This document shows positions 15,354 to 28,511 of a stretch of DNA of 64,000 bases, piece after piece. The notes below the pieces were generated by a model. That model did no database searches. It saw nothing but the letters and a program-made list of their open reading frames with translations, and was not told the DNA's origin. The position numbers and the translations under genes are program-made. The stretch is from Albula goreensis (Eukaryota > Chordata > Actinopteri > Albuliformes > Albulidae), in NCBI GenBank assembly GCA_022829145.1, contig CM040746.1, positions 32,081,712-32,145,711 on the forward strand, in the 5' to 3' direction. Each line of letters starts with the position of its first letter. The stretch's first letter is position 1.

Positions 15354-15360
15354 GATGCAT
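15157..15360. repeat. (CA)n microsatellite and CA-rich extension
   Basis: Pure (CA)~28 (15157-15213), followed by degenerate CA-rich sequence with a second pure run (15321-15342). Confidence 0.95.
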
Positions 15361-18300
15361 GGTAGGACATGGCAAGCCAGTAAACAGTTTTGTTTTCAAA
15401 TAACAGGAAATTACAAAACATAATAATTTGGCCCCCATCTGGAAGCAAGGTAGGTCACTCTGATGCAAAACGCTGGGAGAGCAGGCACCAGGCCAGGGAA
15501 TTCACATGCTGCAGATGTGGTGAGCTTGTGTGGATGTATGGTGTTTGCGTTCCATTTATGAGAAATGACATCCTGTCCGCCTGCACCCCTGAAAGAGAAA
15601 CAGCGGAGACAGCCAGTTCTCCCAAAGTAAATACACAGTTTGACTGACTGGGGCACGTGGGGACTTTAATATCAGTTTCACTGACTTCCTCTGGGTTATT
15701 TCTGATAATTATAAAGAGTAGACCATTTTATATAAAGGCTGTTTTCATGTGGTTCACATAAAAAAGACCAGAACTTTCATCGTGATTACTCTGAATGTCC
15801 CCAGGTGTATCTGTTAAGTCCAATGCGCTGCCAAGAATCAGAGATTACTGAAGGTTGCCCAGTCATTCTAAAATGTGAAAAGAATGTTACCATGGCGCTC
15901 TGTAAAATCTTGTGCTTTCCTGGCAGCAATCTGCAGTGATTTCCCATCAGGTTCTTCATATTGCGCTGACACTTCCATCTCATGTGAAAGGAAATCATAT
16001 CTCTTTCAGCAAACAGGGGAACATTTTGCAAAGAAATTCTTTTGTTCATACCTTATTTATCTCTTTCCTTTAACATGACTCCTGGATTCTGTTAAATGAG
16101 CCCTCCTTTTTTCCATGGTGCTTGTTATTCCTCCATTCCTTTTTGTTTGCTGTTCTGTCACATTATAATATTGCTTGCAAATCTATTTCCATAAGTGCTA
16201 AATTTTACTTTAGCTTTTTTTGTATGTTGAGTTTTATTTTTTGTTGTTACCATGAATATCTTTTTGTGTAAACCATCTGGGATAAGGATGCTTGATAGTA
16301 ATGGTAAAAGAAAAAAATAAATAAACAATATTTTAAATATATCTAATAATGCAGTGATATTCTTTTCTACAGGTTCCTCACACAGCTCCAAACAAATACG
16401 CTGTGGCAAGGGTTCACTCATAACGGGCTCTTTTCATTGGCTTGTCAGCTGATAGACTCTACATGCACACTGCTGAATGAGAAGCCTGATTAAGAAAACG
16501 TGCTAATGCCGCACTCAAAATCATGTCACATTCGGCTTATCCACAGATAGACAGCAGTACAAACCAATATCAATTAAAACTCTTCTCGTAGAGCTGGTTT
16601 TATGCTCTATTTTTAAAACGTGAATTACCAGAAGAAAAAAAAATTAAAAAACACATTAGTGAGACCGACGGGGTGGGCAGCCAGAACGAGGAAATGTGTA
16701 ATTGGTGGTGCTGCAGCGGTAATTTTCCACAGTTAATTGGTTTTTTGGCTCAGTTCTTGTTGAATGGGTTTAATATTTCTACACCTCAGGTTGGCTGTGT
16801 CACAGTGACACGTGATTTGAGTCATCCAGAGAGGCAGGGCGGGACTGAGGCGTCCACAGCTGTATGGTGAGAGTGTCTGTTCCCACCATCTCACCAACAT
16901 TCCCACCCCAACTGGAAGCCATTTTAGGGAGTAATCTATCGATATGTTAACTTTTCAGTGTGGTGCCTCCTCCAGTGACCAAATTAATTTGGTGCAAGGT
17001 TCCACATCACATTGCTTGTGCAGCCCAATGTCACCACACCATAGCTGGCCATTATCATTGTTTAACACTGACTGTTCTATCAAAAGCCTGCAACCATGTC
17101 TTGCCCTGTTTCCCTCTCCAGCCTGATGGCCGAATTTCCGTGGGTTTGGTTTGCACTTTGACATAAGAATTCCTGGTAAGGCCAGGTTGCTGCTGCAGGC
17201 CCACCAGGTGGGCGCTGTCTTCCCTCTGCACCAAGTAGAGAAAAGTCTCTGTTCAGTGATGGGGACACTGTGCTGTAGGTCATTCAATCCCTCTGTCATA
17301 AGATTGGACTGAAGACCTAAATGACTGCAGTCATATAGGATGCTGCTGGTGCTGGCAGAATGCAGGTGTTGAATGGACCAGAGGAGTTGCTGACTCGGGA
17401 TAATACAAGGATAAATCCTGCTGTAGGCACAATGCACTTGTGAAAAAGAAGTGTGATACTCTCAGCAGTTTTAAGGGAATAATTTCTGGGAGTAAAAAAC
17501 ATTTCACCACATATTGCAATAAACATAACAAGTGTGTAAAGCTGGTTATGTGGATCTGAGCTGGTTGTTGAATGTAAGGTGAAGGCAAAAGCCGGCAGGC
17601 CCATGTGACTTTGCAGAACCGGGACTGAGGACCTCAGCGTTACAGATTTATGCAGACCAAACAGAGCAAAAGAGACATACGGTGAACTGCATGTGAAGAA
17701 TGACACTGGAAGTCAAACATTATATAAATCCATCAAAATAATAGCAGAGTTCTAATACTTTTCCATATACCCATCAACTACAAAGGACACTGGCCAGCAC
17801 TGTCACATTTGGTATTCAGTGCCACTGACTATGGGAGTGAATCACTGCACCATTGCTAGGGAAGAGCCTTCTGACAGGCCCATATTTACTGTTTTTCAGA
17901 TCTTTTTTCCCTCCTTTGAACATTGCTTATTCCTCAAATAGAGTTGGTGTAATGGGACCCACTTCAGAACCGCAGTCTTTCATGTTGCTTTTGTTGATTA
18001 AAGAATCCTTAAAGACCAGCAAGCTACTGCCCTAAAGTACATTCCCATGGTTTCCCAGCAAAAAATAGAGGCAGAGAGAGAAGCTATTTGAGGATGTGTT
18101 TAGACTTATAAAATTCAGTCAATCTGAATCGAAAAACAACAGCGATGAACCTTGACATAGCAGGATGAGGAAATATGATGTTTTATGATTTTACACATAA
18201 TGTAATCAGGTGATAGATCTGAGATGGCACTGAGGAATGACAGAAAACAAACTCTGCATTTGATAGCAGACAGAACCATTAACACTTCAGTGGAAAATGG

Positions 18301-20106
18301 CATCAGCCCTTCCTCATATCAGAAAGCAGCCAGACTTCTCCACAAATATTGCTTTCAGATGTCACTGAGGGAAATTTTGTGACTGAAGAGCAATTAACAA
18401 TTCAAACTACATGAATGCACATTTTGAATATGAACTTTTAAGATCATTAGTTTGAATCTTTTTAAGTGGAGAACAGGAGGGGATGCATTAGCTCAGGTGA
18501 TAGAGGAGAGGCACCGGCAGACATGGTGGGCAGAATCGGGGTGTCAGCAGCCATAGACTGACTCAGCCCATGGGGGGATGGGGGGTTTTGGGCAGCCAAT
18601 GTGAGCAGAGACTAATCTGGCTAATGCACGGAAGACTAGGAAGTTGAGTCACCCCAAACGAACATAAATCCCTGCATTTAAATGTGTTATGCTGTAACTT
18701 GATCAGAGATGGGGTGTGGGGGGGGGGGCTAAGGGGATCAATAGTGACATCCAGGGCACTATGACACACCAGCTCAGGAAAATGTCCTTATCTGTAGGCT
18801 GCCATTTCAAAATAGCAGACTGGGCATTGTTATTGTACCCTTGAGAAAAATTGGCAAAGTAAAGGTGTGGAAGCTGTGCATACAGGCATCAGCCATGCAA
18901 ACAATACAAACAAGCAAATAAGTAAACATTACCATACTGTCCCCAAATACATTAGTGAGCATGGCTATCTTATGATAGGCCTGACATGGTAGCATTCATC
19001 CACAGGAGATGGTTGAGTCCCCAGTCTTGCAAATCTAAGGTCCTTGAACAGTAGCTGAGCAGTCGTAGAATCCAGACGTTCAGCTCTCGAGAGCTCTCAA
19101 GACCAACAGACCATTTTGCCACTGAGCAGCAGTCACTATACTGCACAATTTATACAGCAGTTTATAAATTGGTCAAGGTCTCAGAGGGCATATTGCAGAA
19201 TTCTTTTCTGGTTTTAATCTCAACCTTAACCCATAGAGCTAGCAGATTCCATAGTCCTTCACCTCTGACCCGACTTTGCAGAGTTGATGCGATAAAAGGA
19301 AAGTTTGTACCACATTGCTGTCATCAGGTACAGGATGAGGAGAAATACACATGTGGGATGCCAGGCTAAAAGCTGAGTGGTTTTTTGATGCAGAGGTCAC
19401 ATCAGGACCATGGACAGAGAAACTCATGAGAACTGCTATGTCCTCCTCCTCCTCCTACTACTTTATGCTCTATCAGAAACCAGAATTCCTTAATTAACAA
19501 TGTAATATGTTGACCATTAGTAAATAAGATCAAGACAGTTACAGCGTCATGACTACATGTTTAAATGATGTCTGTCTGAGAGCAGTGGCTCCCATACCTT
19601 CATGGTAAGGAGTGGGAGGAGCCAAACCTGGCTTCAGAAACCTACAGCATGAAGAGATTTTTGTTGTTACTTAGCCTTTAATTGACCATTTAGCACAGCT
19701 GATGCTCAGATAATTCACCTCGTCTGGTTTCTTGCGTCCGATCTGGTTGCTGATTTTAAGCTGAAAACAAAAACTGGCGACACATGCCACAGCTCACCAG
19801 GACCGGGTCTGGCAAACCCTGCTCTTTATCATGTGAGTTTGGGAACCATAAAGAAACAATGCCCTGGCAGAGTCATGACACTGCCCATAAAACAAAGACT
19901 TCCCCAAAGACATGATAAAAGGTGTCAATTGCTCACATTGGTAACAAAATACAAAGACTCGGACTAGAAAATGGGAAAGGATAGACTAGATGTTCTTTAC
20001 TTATGGCCAAAAATATCAACTGATTAGTTTCCCTTAGTGGCAGAAAAGTCCCATTATGACTGTTAATCTGGTTTGCCTGAAACCATTACCAGCAACCACC
20101 ACCCCC
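15361..20106. other. Gene-free block with old repeat traces
   Basis: Mostly AT-rich single-copy DNA. The stretch 17259-17285 (ggggacactgtgctgtaggt) resembles a common fish interspersed repeat from memory. A GGATAAGG-type L2/SINE tail fragment may lie at 16270-16310. A 14-bp palindrome agctctcgagagct is at 19083-19096. No gene seen. Confidence 0.35.
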
Positions 20107-20129
20107 CACACACACATGCACGCACACAT

Positions 20130-20226
<97 letters not shown>
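20107..20226. repeat. (CA)~55 microsatellite
   Basis: About 120 bp, with a few ATGCACGC interruptions at the left end. Confidence 0.98.
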
Positions 20227-20227
<1 letters not shown>

Positions 20228-21065
20228 CTTGTAAGCCTCTGTCTGAAACAATGAAAAAGTAATATGGAGTGATAAGAATTTAATTGTTCTTCCTCTCTGA
20301 GCAGAATCCAAATCCCAGAAAGCATTTCGAACTGTTCTCAATTAAGTAGCAATTAAGATGTAATTGGAGACCATCATTAATAGTTATAGAGTATCAGCAT
20401 ATCTACAGAGGTAAAGGACAGCATTTATTTAAGTAGCATATTTTCCTTTTGTTAGGTTACATTTGCATAATGTGGGACTTGTCAACTGAGTGAATGACTG
20501 GAAATAAGGTTGAATGATACCGATTTATAAAAAGGGGGCTCATACTGACTCAGAAAACTACCACAGGTGTGCTCATGTATAATTCTGGATTCTATTATGA
20601 GGAACAGGTATTATTTCTGGTATGAATTAGTTTTGTTAGGAATAATCCTCATTGTTTCTGTAGGGGGAGATCATGTATTTCAGCTGGTCATGGTCTGGAA
20701 TGAGCTGCTCTTCTTCAAAAAAGGGAAATCAGTGGGAATTATATGAGTTTTTTCCCAAGTGTGTTCATTACTGACTGCAGTGTGGAGCACAAAAGTAACA
20801 ATTTGAGGAGCCATACAATGGGTAGAGATAAATTGAATCTTTTGAGGGGTGTGTAATTTTATGTCAAAATTATTTTATAGTAGGAGTCAATTTTGTGTAT
20901 CAATTAATGGCAAACATTGCAAAACTCCAAAAGGGTTGGCATAAATAAATTGGTGAGAGTTTTGGACTCCACACAATACGAAAGATATAGAAGCTCTCAA
21001 GAAAATAAAAACAAAGGAACCTGAACTCGTTCCAGGTTTGAAATGTAATACATATGAAGAAAGGC
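20227..21065. other. Non-coding, nothing recognised
   Basis: AT-rich single-copy sequence without a supported gene. Confidence 0.4.
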
Positions 21066-21280
21066 TTAAGTAAGAGCCCCCTAAAGTCCCAGAAGGTGAT
21101 ATTTTTTTATCATGTGCGAACAAGTTATCATCTTGTGAGCAAAAGTTATTATCTTGTGTGAACAAGTTAAGATAATTATCTTGTGCACACAAGATAACAA
21201 CGTGTTCCCACAAGATAATTACTTGTGTGCAGAAGATAAAAAATGATCACCTTTCGGGACTTTAGGGGCTCAGTACTTAA
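21066..21280. mobile_element. Palindromic MITE flanked by TTAA
   Basis: TTAA (21066-21069) and TTAA (21277-21280) bound a 215-bp imperfect palindrome. Left end: gagccccctaaagtccc then AGAAGGTGAT. Right end, inverted: gagcccctaaagtccc then GAAAGGTGAT. The middle carries repeated ATCTTGTG/CACAAGAT motifs on both strands. TTAA target sites are typical of the piggyBac superfamily. No coding capacity. Confidence 0.65.
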
Positions 21281-24200
21281 GATACATCACATCTTCAGGA
21301 AAAAGAAACTGAGAGGGGATAAGATCACGGTTATAAAGTGTATAAAAGGGACTTTGGTTGAGTTATGTCCTCAGAGATGGTGCAGCAATTAGGTATATTA
21401 CAGACTGAAACCAATACAGTACAAGAAGTATTTTTCATTCATACAATCCATAAAATACTGACCAGTTACACAAGTGAAGTCAAAGTGTTTCAGGTGTAAA
21501 AGATCAGACTTGAAATAATATTTGGTGCTGGACAGTAGGCCCAGTGATTAGCCTAATTGGGCTTAATGGTCTGATCTCAGCATCAGCTCTCCTGCTTTCT
21601 TACCACATGCTTGCATTCTGTGACTCACACCCAGCACCACTGAACTGCTCCCCTTAGTCTGAGCACAATGGATTTCCATAGCAAGCTCTGAAGAACAGAA
21701 AAGACATGAAGGCCTAGGTCACAAAATATATGTGTTAAACAGCTTCTACGTGGTACACCTCCACACTTTAACCCTTGAGCAATATCAATGCTGTAAGTCA
21801 CCAGGTATCTCTGGTAAATTACAGAATTAATAGTAAGTTTAACATCTTCACAATACTGTTTTCTCAAACTGGGATTAAACCTGTTATTGGGTGTTTTTAT
21901 GGACTAAGAAAAACTGTCTGCACAGCTGTGTGATCAGAGATAGATAATAGCAAAGGTCTCATGTCAATAATAGGTTCACATGAGATCAAACGTATCGGGC
22001 AGCTTCTTATGCACTATAGGTTGCCCAGTGTTATTTTAAAAGAGACACTGCCTGTAGGAAAATAATTGAAAGGGGAAATTTGCTCTGGCAGCACCTAAGC
22101 TCTGTAGTTTTCTTACACCTGGTATGTCCTCTTCAATGAGGTAGAATCACTTTCTCTTCACATATGTGCTAGATGTACGTTTTCCAGATTGCTTTGTAAA
22201 AACACACTAGAGGTGAGGTGAAAGTTAGGTTGAGGCCTTTATGGACCGCCTCGAGGCTGGGTCAGCTTGGAAGACAGGGTGAACAGAAAATGTCCATACT
22301 GCCTTTATGAAGACGCATCACAGGTAAAGCTAAAAAATGTACATGTGACCAAAGTGGAATACCCATAGAGCTTGGGTTGTGGATGATCATTCAGTACCAA
22401 TAAGTAACAACTGACATCAACCTTGCCCTCTGAGGGTAAATGTCCACCCAAAAACATGCTGGACAAATTCACCCACACTGTGACAAAGAATCCTGTTACC
22501 AGAATCATGCACCGTTGGAACACTGGCTATACGACATGAGGCAAACTGAAAGGGATTTTCAATAAAAATGAGAAATCCCTAAGCTCTCTACTGATTCTAT
22601 AAACAAGTCTGACAACTGTTTCATCACCCTATGGCTCTATACACACTAAACACAATACATTTTGTTTTCATTTAATAAAAAGCAGTAAGCAAATGCTACG
22701 TTTTATTTCTTATAGAACCTTTTTAAAACTTAATTTCAATGACAGATGAATGTATTATATCGTGTAAGGAAGAAAGTAGAAACAGTTGCTTATATTTGCA
22801 GTTGAAAGTCACGGGAAAAACACTGCTGTACAACTGAACAGAGACCCCACAATGAACTCATTTATATGGTTTGAACTCAAGTAAATGAGGAGAGATAAAA
22901 CTCTGTAAAGTGAGTTCAATGGACAATGAGATAAAAGGGGAAAAAAATATATATATTGGTCCGTGATTGGTGGACTGGCAGCGGGTGAAATTGTCAGATT
23001 GCAGCTAAACATGAGCTCATGCAGAGCTAATTACTGTGTCTCACACGTTCTAAGGAGTGATGTAGCAGTGGAGCCACATAGCACTTTCAAACTGTCAAAA
23101 CACAGAAGCCGTCTGTCTTTTTGAAGCTCAGCTCGGGCTCAGTGAATGGAGGGATGAGGGCTGTGGTTGAGTGAGATGGTTTTTTTTTCAGTAGCACAAT
23201 GTTCATAGTGTTATTAAATCTACACACTAATGAAAGAGGTAGCTAGCTTTCAAAGCTCTCCAAGGTTCATATTCAGTCTAGGTTTAATCCTACAATCCGC
23301 AACCTGTTTCCTATGTGTCCAGAGACTGGTTGTATTTTGTATCAGAACATCTATGGTTCACTCCTCAGAGCCTGATCCAGATAAGAACAACAGAAATGTA
23401 GTTTTCTCCTTGATTGCTGGCTGTTTAGTGCTGGCTAGAACAGGGCTGAGTATACGGCCACCCTGATGCAATTGCAGACCACCCACAATGCCCCCACCCC
23501 TCGCAAGTTGCATATGGATAATATGCTTCTGAGTATGCATAAAATGCTTTTATCTGATATTTTTATTAGGCATCATTCATTCAAATCAATAAATCAATAG
23601 TGTATATTTATCAGTATGCAATTCCTTCAATCTCACATTGACATAGTTTTCAACTAGCCTATATACTACAACTGCATAATAGAATTGAAATTCAGTTATG
23701 GCTTTTAACAGCAGAATCAAGCAGAATTAAACAATTCCAATGATGACCCATGTTGTTGTGAAGTTTCAACTTTTTGCTGTTATTTCCAGCTGTAAATTGA
23801 GTGTTCATTAATTTTGAAAAAGTGTTGAATAGTTTGAAAATTGATTTGGAAGGACACAAACTCCTCTGCTGAAATTACTTCACAGCTGTGCATTATACTG
23901 TTTTCCCAGCAGGTTACTGAAAAATCATGAACAACCCTATTAACCAATCAGAATGGAGTATTTAGCCTGGGCATGCTATAATGCAACAGAACAAAACTTG
24001 ATCTCAGTTATCTGAGAACGGAAACAGGTAAGGGAAGCAGAGTTGAATGTTGGTGCAGGTAGCATATGACGAGAAGCTCAGGGGTTAATAACGGTCATTG
24101 ATGGCAGTAGTATCAGGGACTGACACTGTCCTATCAGAGCATTCACAGTTTATAAACATTGTTTACTTTGGTGGCCATCTGTATTACCGTAAGAACCACA

Positions 24201-27200
24201 CCTACCACCTCACTTTCATATTTGCATTTCATTAAGGTGATACCTGCATAAAATAATAATAGCCTAATAAAATACCATCTGTTTCTCTGTGGTCAAAGGC
24301 AGGTGGAATGTTATACTATTTTGTTAAATTTACTAATTAGATAATATATATGTTTGTGCAGCTGGATTTGAAATGGCGTTTGCAGATACAATTTGCTTTA
24401 TAGTTTTGATTCACATTGCATATAAATACCTGTGTGTGTGTGTATGTGTGTGTGTGAGAGAGAGAGATTTATGACAAACCATTATGACATTCCCATCATG
24501 CAGACCAAAACTGAGATTTTTAATTTAGTAGCTATAGCTAATGTTTGATATGAGATGCTTTACATATTAATACAGCCAATAGTAGTAATTTGGATGATTT
24601 TCCTTCACCTTCTCTCCAAAGATATGATGTTTCTCTTCCATTGTCAATGCTCCATTAAGGTTTGATTGACACAGTTTGTTTCACAGTGAGTTAAAACTAG
24701 CCAGTCAGTCATACTAGTTATTTACTTCAGTATCACCTTAGGAACCACCTGCATCTCTTTCTACCTCTACCACACTGCCATAATTCTACTGTTTAATTTA
24801 CTTAAAACATCCCATTGGATGTTGTTCCTTGCATATTGATATAAACTAAAATATATAAAATATAGGCAATACTGGGCTTACATTGTTGCAGTAGTCATTC
24901 AAGTGTCACTTTTGCAAACCGATAAAATATGTTGTTGCTCAGTTCTTTTGCCAGAAGCAGAGATGCAACTGCAAACTTTTATGAGTAACTGTGAACACTG
25001 TTGGCCCCAGTAAAAGGAGGCTGTCTAGAGATTTCACTGAAATATTTGACATTTGAAAAGGGGGACAAATAATGAGATCCACAGATGCTAGTTTATATAT
25101 ATATATATATATATATGGGACTATGGGGCTACATAAATCTAACTTAGCTTAACATAAAGACACCTGGAAGTATTTCTTCACATAAAAATCTATAAATGTA
25201 CATTGTAACTTGCCTGGATTTGTAGAAGTTTGAGATTCTTTCATACAAATCTATGAAATGACAGATTCACTGTGATGAGCTGAGATAGGCCGAATAGTCT
25301 GTTTTTTAAGTGTAGATTTTAATGCTCTTATGATAAAAATGAGAGCACTTTAATGAGCCAACCCACTGTGATATGAACTTTTTGTATAAAACAGATCCTG
25401 CTCTTTATTTTTTAACTTGTCATTCACGTCTTCAGCACCAGCAGATATTTGGGCTCCCCTACTGTTTTGTTACTTTTTTGAAGGGGGGGCAGCGTTGAAG
25501 GGGGTGTTGTAGGAGGAAGAGGGTTGCCAACAATTCAGATGAATAATGAATAGGGCACAGAAAAAAAAACACAACACACATAGTTCATTTCATGATTCTC
25601 TTTGCCTTTTTTTTTCTTGCCTGCCTTCACACACTTAGGGTGACAGACAAAAAATGAGGGGCACATATAGTGTTTGTGGACAGGGGACCTCCTGGAGAAA
25701 TGGGCTGATGAATAAGTAACACTGACAGCTTGGGCTCTTTCATCTCCCTCAACCACAGCTGGGGATCCCGCCTCGCCACTTCCATGTGGTGTCCCGGAGA
25801 GCCAGGGGTTCTGGGACCTCTGACTGGGACCCGATTTGGGCCCTGATTCTGCATCTTTATGTAGTGTGTGGTATGTATGTAGGATTGTGTCTTACTGCAC
25901 GAATTTGGGCTTACACATATGTATGCATATTTATATATATATACTTTATGTGTATGTGTGTATGACAGACAGAGAGAGAGAGGCAGAGAGAGAGAGAGAG
26001 AAACACATTTTAAAAATCCCCAGGTAATGTCTGCTCCCTTATCTGCACTTCAAAAGGTAACTTCTCACAGCATCATAAACTCCATGATGCTTTCCAGCAG
26101 AGCGAACAGCTGGAATTTCGCAGAAATCTTCATTCCCACATTCTCTCTTCCCTTTTAATTTCCCTGCTTCTTTCAAATGCTGCTGCAGTCAAAGTGCAGG
26201 TGAAAATGTTCAATATCTCCCCAGTTTCCACAGCCGTTTACCACCCAAAAAGACAAATGCGTTTGAAAGATAAAAAAAAAACTGAATGAAAATGAAAAAA
26301 GTCATATCCACAATTATGGCCTTTTTTAATAGTGTCAAAGGTTGCCTTATTTGCCTTCTTTTTATAATTACAGAAAATGAAGCATGTCTGAAGGTGACTA
26401 TATTTTCTTTTCTTTTTTTTTTTACAGATGTAGAAAAAAATGTTGTTCCTTCCCCACACTCACACACACTGAAATAGCTTGCAATAAGTGTCAAGGACAA
26501 TAAACTTTATCTGAGCTCCAAGAGAGAAGAGGGTTTGACTTTCCTCTGCACAGTCCGTCATGTTTGTGTCAATTGGCATTAGTGCGCTATCCACCTGCAT
26601 TCCCCAAACAAAACAAGCAACTGAATCCTTTGTTCTGACCCCAAACGAGGAGCCGCTCTTCTAATGGACAGTGGATGCACTTCGTTTGAAATGCCCTTCT
26701 GGCACCCCCGTTTATCATTCAAAGGTGAGTCTACAGGGAAAGACAGCCGTAGCAAACACGCCAGTCAGTCACAATCAGAGAGTTTGCAGCTCCCCGCGGA
26801 ATATCAATGTGTGAAATAAGCGCTCGCTGTTGCTCATTTAACTTCGTAAGCCCACGTGCTGTAGATTCTGGGCCTCCGACGTTAGGAACATTGATTTCAT
26901 AAATAAAAGCTGTTGTGACAAATTTATTCCCCCCAGTTGGACTCACATGAGTAAACATTTTTAATGGCAAACACATGGACTGGCATCCGTCACTGTCAGC
27001 TCAGTGTCACCGAACAAACAGGCGAGAGCCCATTCCTATTATCGCTTATTCAGTGCCTTTAGCATGAGGTTCGTATGAAAGTAGAGACGGGGCGAGTGGA
27101 CATGCCTATGCATTTGACTTCTGTTTTATCCCCGCCCCTCTTTGCGAGGTGGGTGGTTCATAAAGGAGGAAAATAAGTTTTTAAAAGACCATGAAAATAA

Positions 27201-27785
27201 AACATCCACTGTTGCAGCTTCAGTGTTGAACAACACAAGCTATAAATACAATTCTTATGTTGCATCACTAACAATACCTAATGATAACAACGATTCATGC
27301 AATTAACATAGCACAAACTCCTCAACATCCCTGCGCCCTGCAACGTGATAATGGCCCTCAGTCAGAGTGTGGTTACATCACAAACAAAAATGCCACAGGC
27401 TTATCTTGCTTCATGTCAGAGAGGAAGCCAGCCCCGGTTGGGTAAATAAACACCGCGACTGTGTACCGTGCAGCGCTGGGGATCACAGCCGCTTTTGAAA
27501 CTCTCTGAGAATTGTTGGAAACAAGCGTGGGTCGTGTGTTTTCTCCCTGTCTTTCTGTTCGAGGTTATTTATTTCCCTGCCCACTCCCGACGCGAGTGTG
27601 AGGAGGGAGGGGGCGGGCCAGGGGATGGCAGGCCATTAAGAAAATTGATGAAAATACCTCTGGTGCTTTTCTGCGGCTGACGTCAGTGCTGCCGTCACAC
27701 AGGGTTCTGAGAGTCGCTCCCATGGGATTCTGGAGGGGGGAAAAGGCCAGGCAATTACCTCGCACCATCACCACTCTGAATCCTC
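21281..27785. other. Gene-free block
   Basis: AT-rich from 21281 to 25990, with an (AT) tract (25093-25116) and a GA-rich tract (25970-26000). The stretch 26040-27780 is more complex and CpG-containing and may hold regulatory DNA. The stretch near 23930-23970 (ccaatcagaatggagtattt) resembles fish DNA-transposon sequence from memory. No gene seen. Confidence 0.35.
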
Positions 27786-27787
27786 TC

Positions 27788-27859
<72 letters not shown>

Positions 27860-28010
27860 CCTCTCTCCCTGTGTGTGTGTGCATGTCTCATATTTTCTTC
27901 TATAAAAAGTATCTCTTCTTTCTGTTTCTCTCCTCTTTGTCTCTCTTTCTCTCTTCTCTCACTCTGCATCCTCCTTTCCATCTCTCTCTCTCTCTCTGTA
28001 TCTCTTTACC
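27786..28010. repeat. (CT)n microsatellite and CT-rich tail
   Basis: Pure (CT)~35 (27786-27855), then degenerate CT-rich sequence to about 28010. Confidence 0.95.
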
Positions 28011-28138
28011 TCTGTCCTTCTTGTGGCCCATCTCCAGTCATTGCATCTCCATGGAAACGTGATATGGACAGGCCTTGTCAAGGTTCCCTGGTTTGTGAGG
28101 CCCTGTGATTGGTCCCACTGTGCAGCAGACACTCCGCA

Positions 28139-28168
28139 TGCACACACACACACACACGCACGCACGCA

Positions 28169-28202
<34 letters not shown>

Positions 28203-28428
28203 GTAACATTCACATACTCTGAAAAACAAATGATAACACACACATGCTCATATACAACAACACACAGGCAGCAACACACAGAAACAGTAACGCACATATA
28301 TACACACAACAATGAACAGACACCACACACCTGCTCACAAAAGGTAACTCACACACGCAACCATACAATCAATGAGGGACATACACATGCCTCAACATTG
28401 CATACACAGACAGATGCACTCAAATGTA

Positions 28429-28506
<78 letters not shown>

Positions 28507-28511
28507 CACAC
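28139..28511. repeat. CA-rich cluster with two (CA)n runs
   Basis: (CA)n with CACG interruptions (28139-28201), CA-rich spacer, then pure (CA)~35 (28431-28499). Confidence 0.95.

Noticed and set aside
18482-18560. tRNA-like stretch with TAGCTCAGGTGATAGAG
   Set aside because: The A-box resemblance is not followed by a proper B box or a cloverleaf. At best it is an old SINE head.
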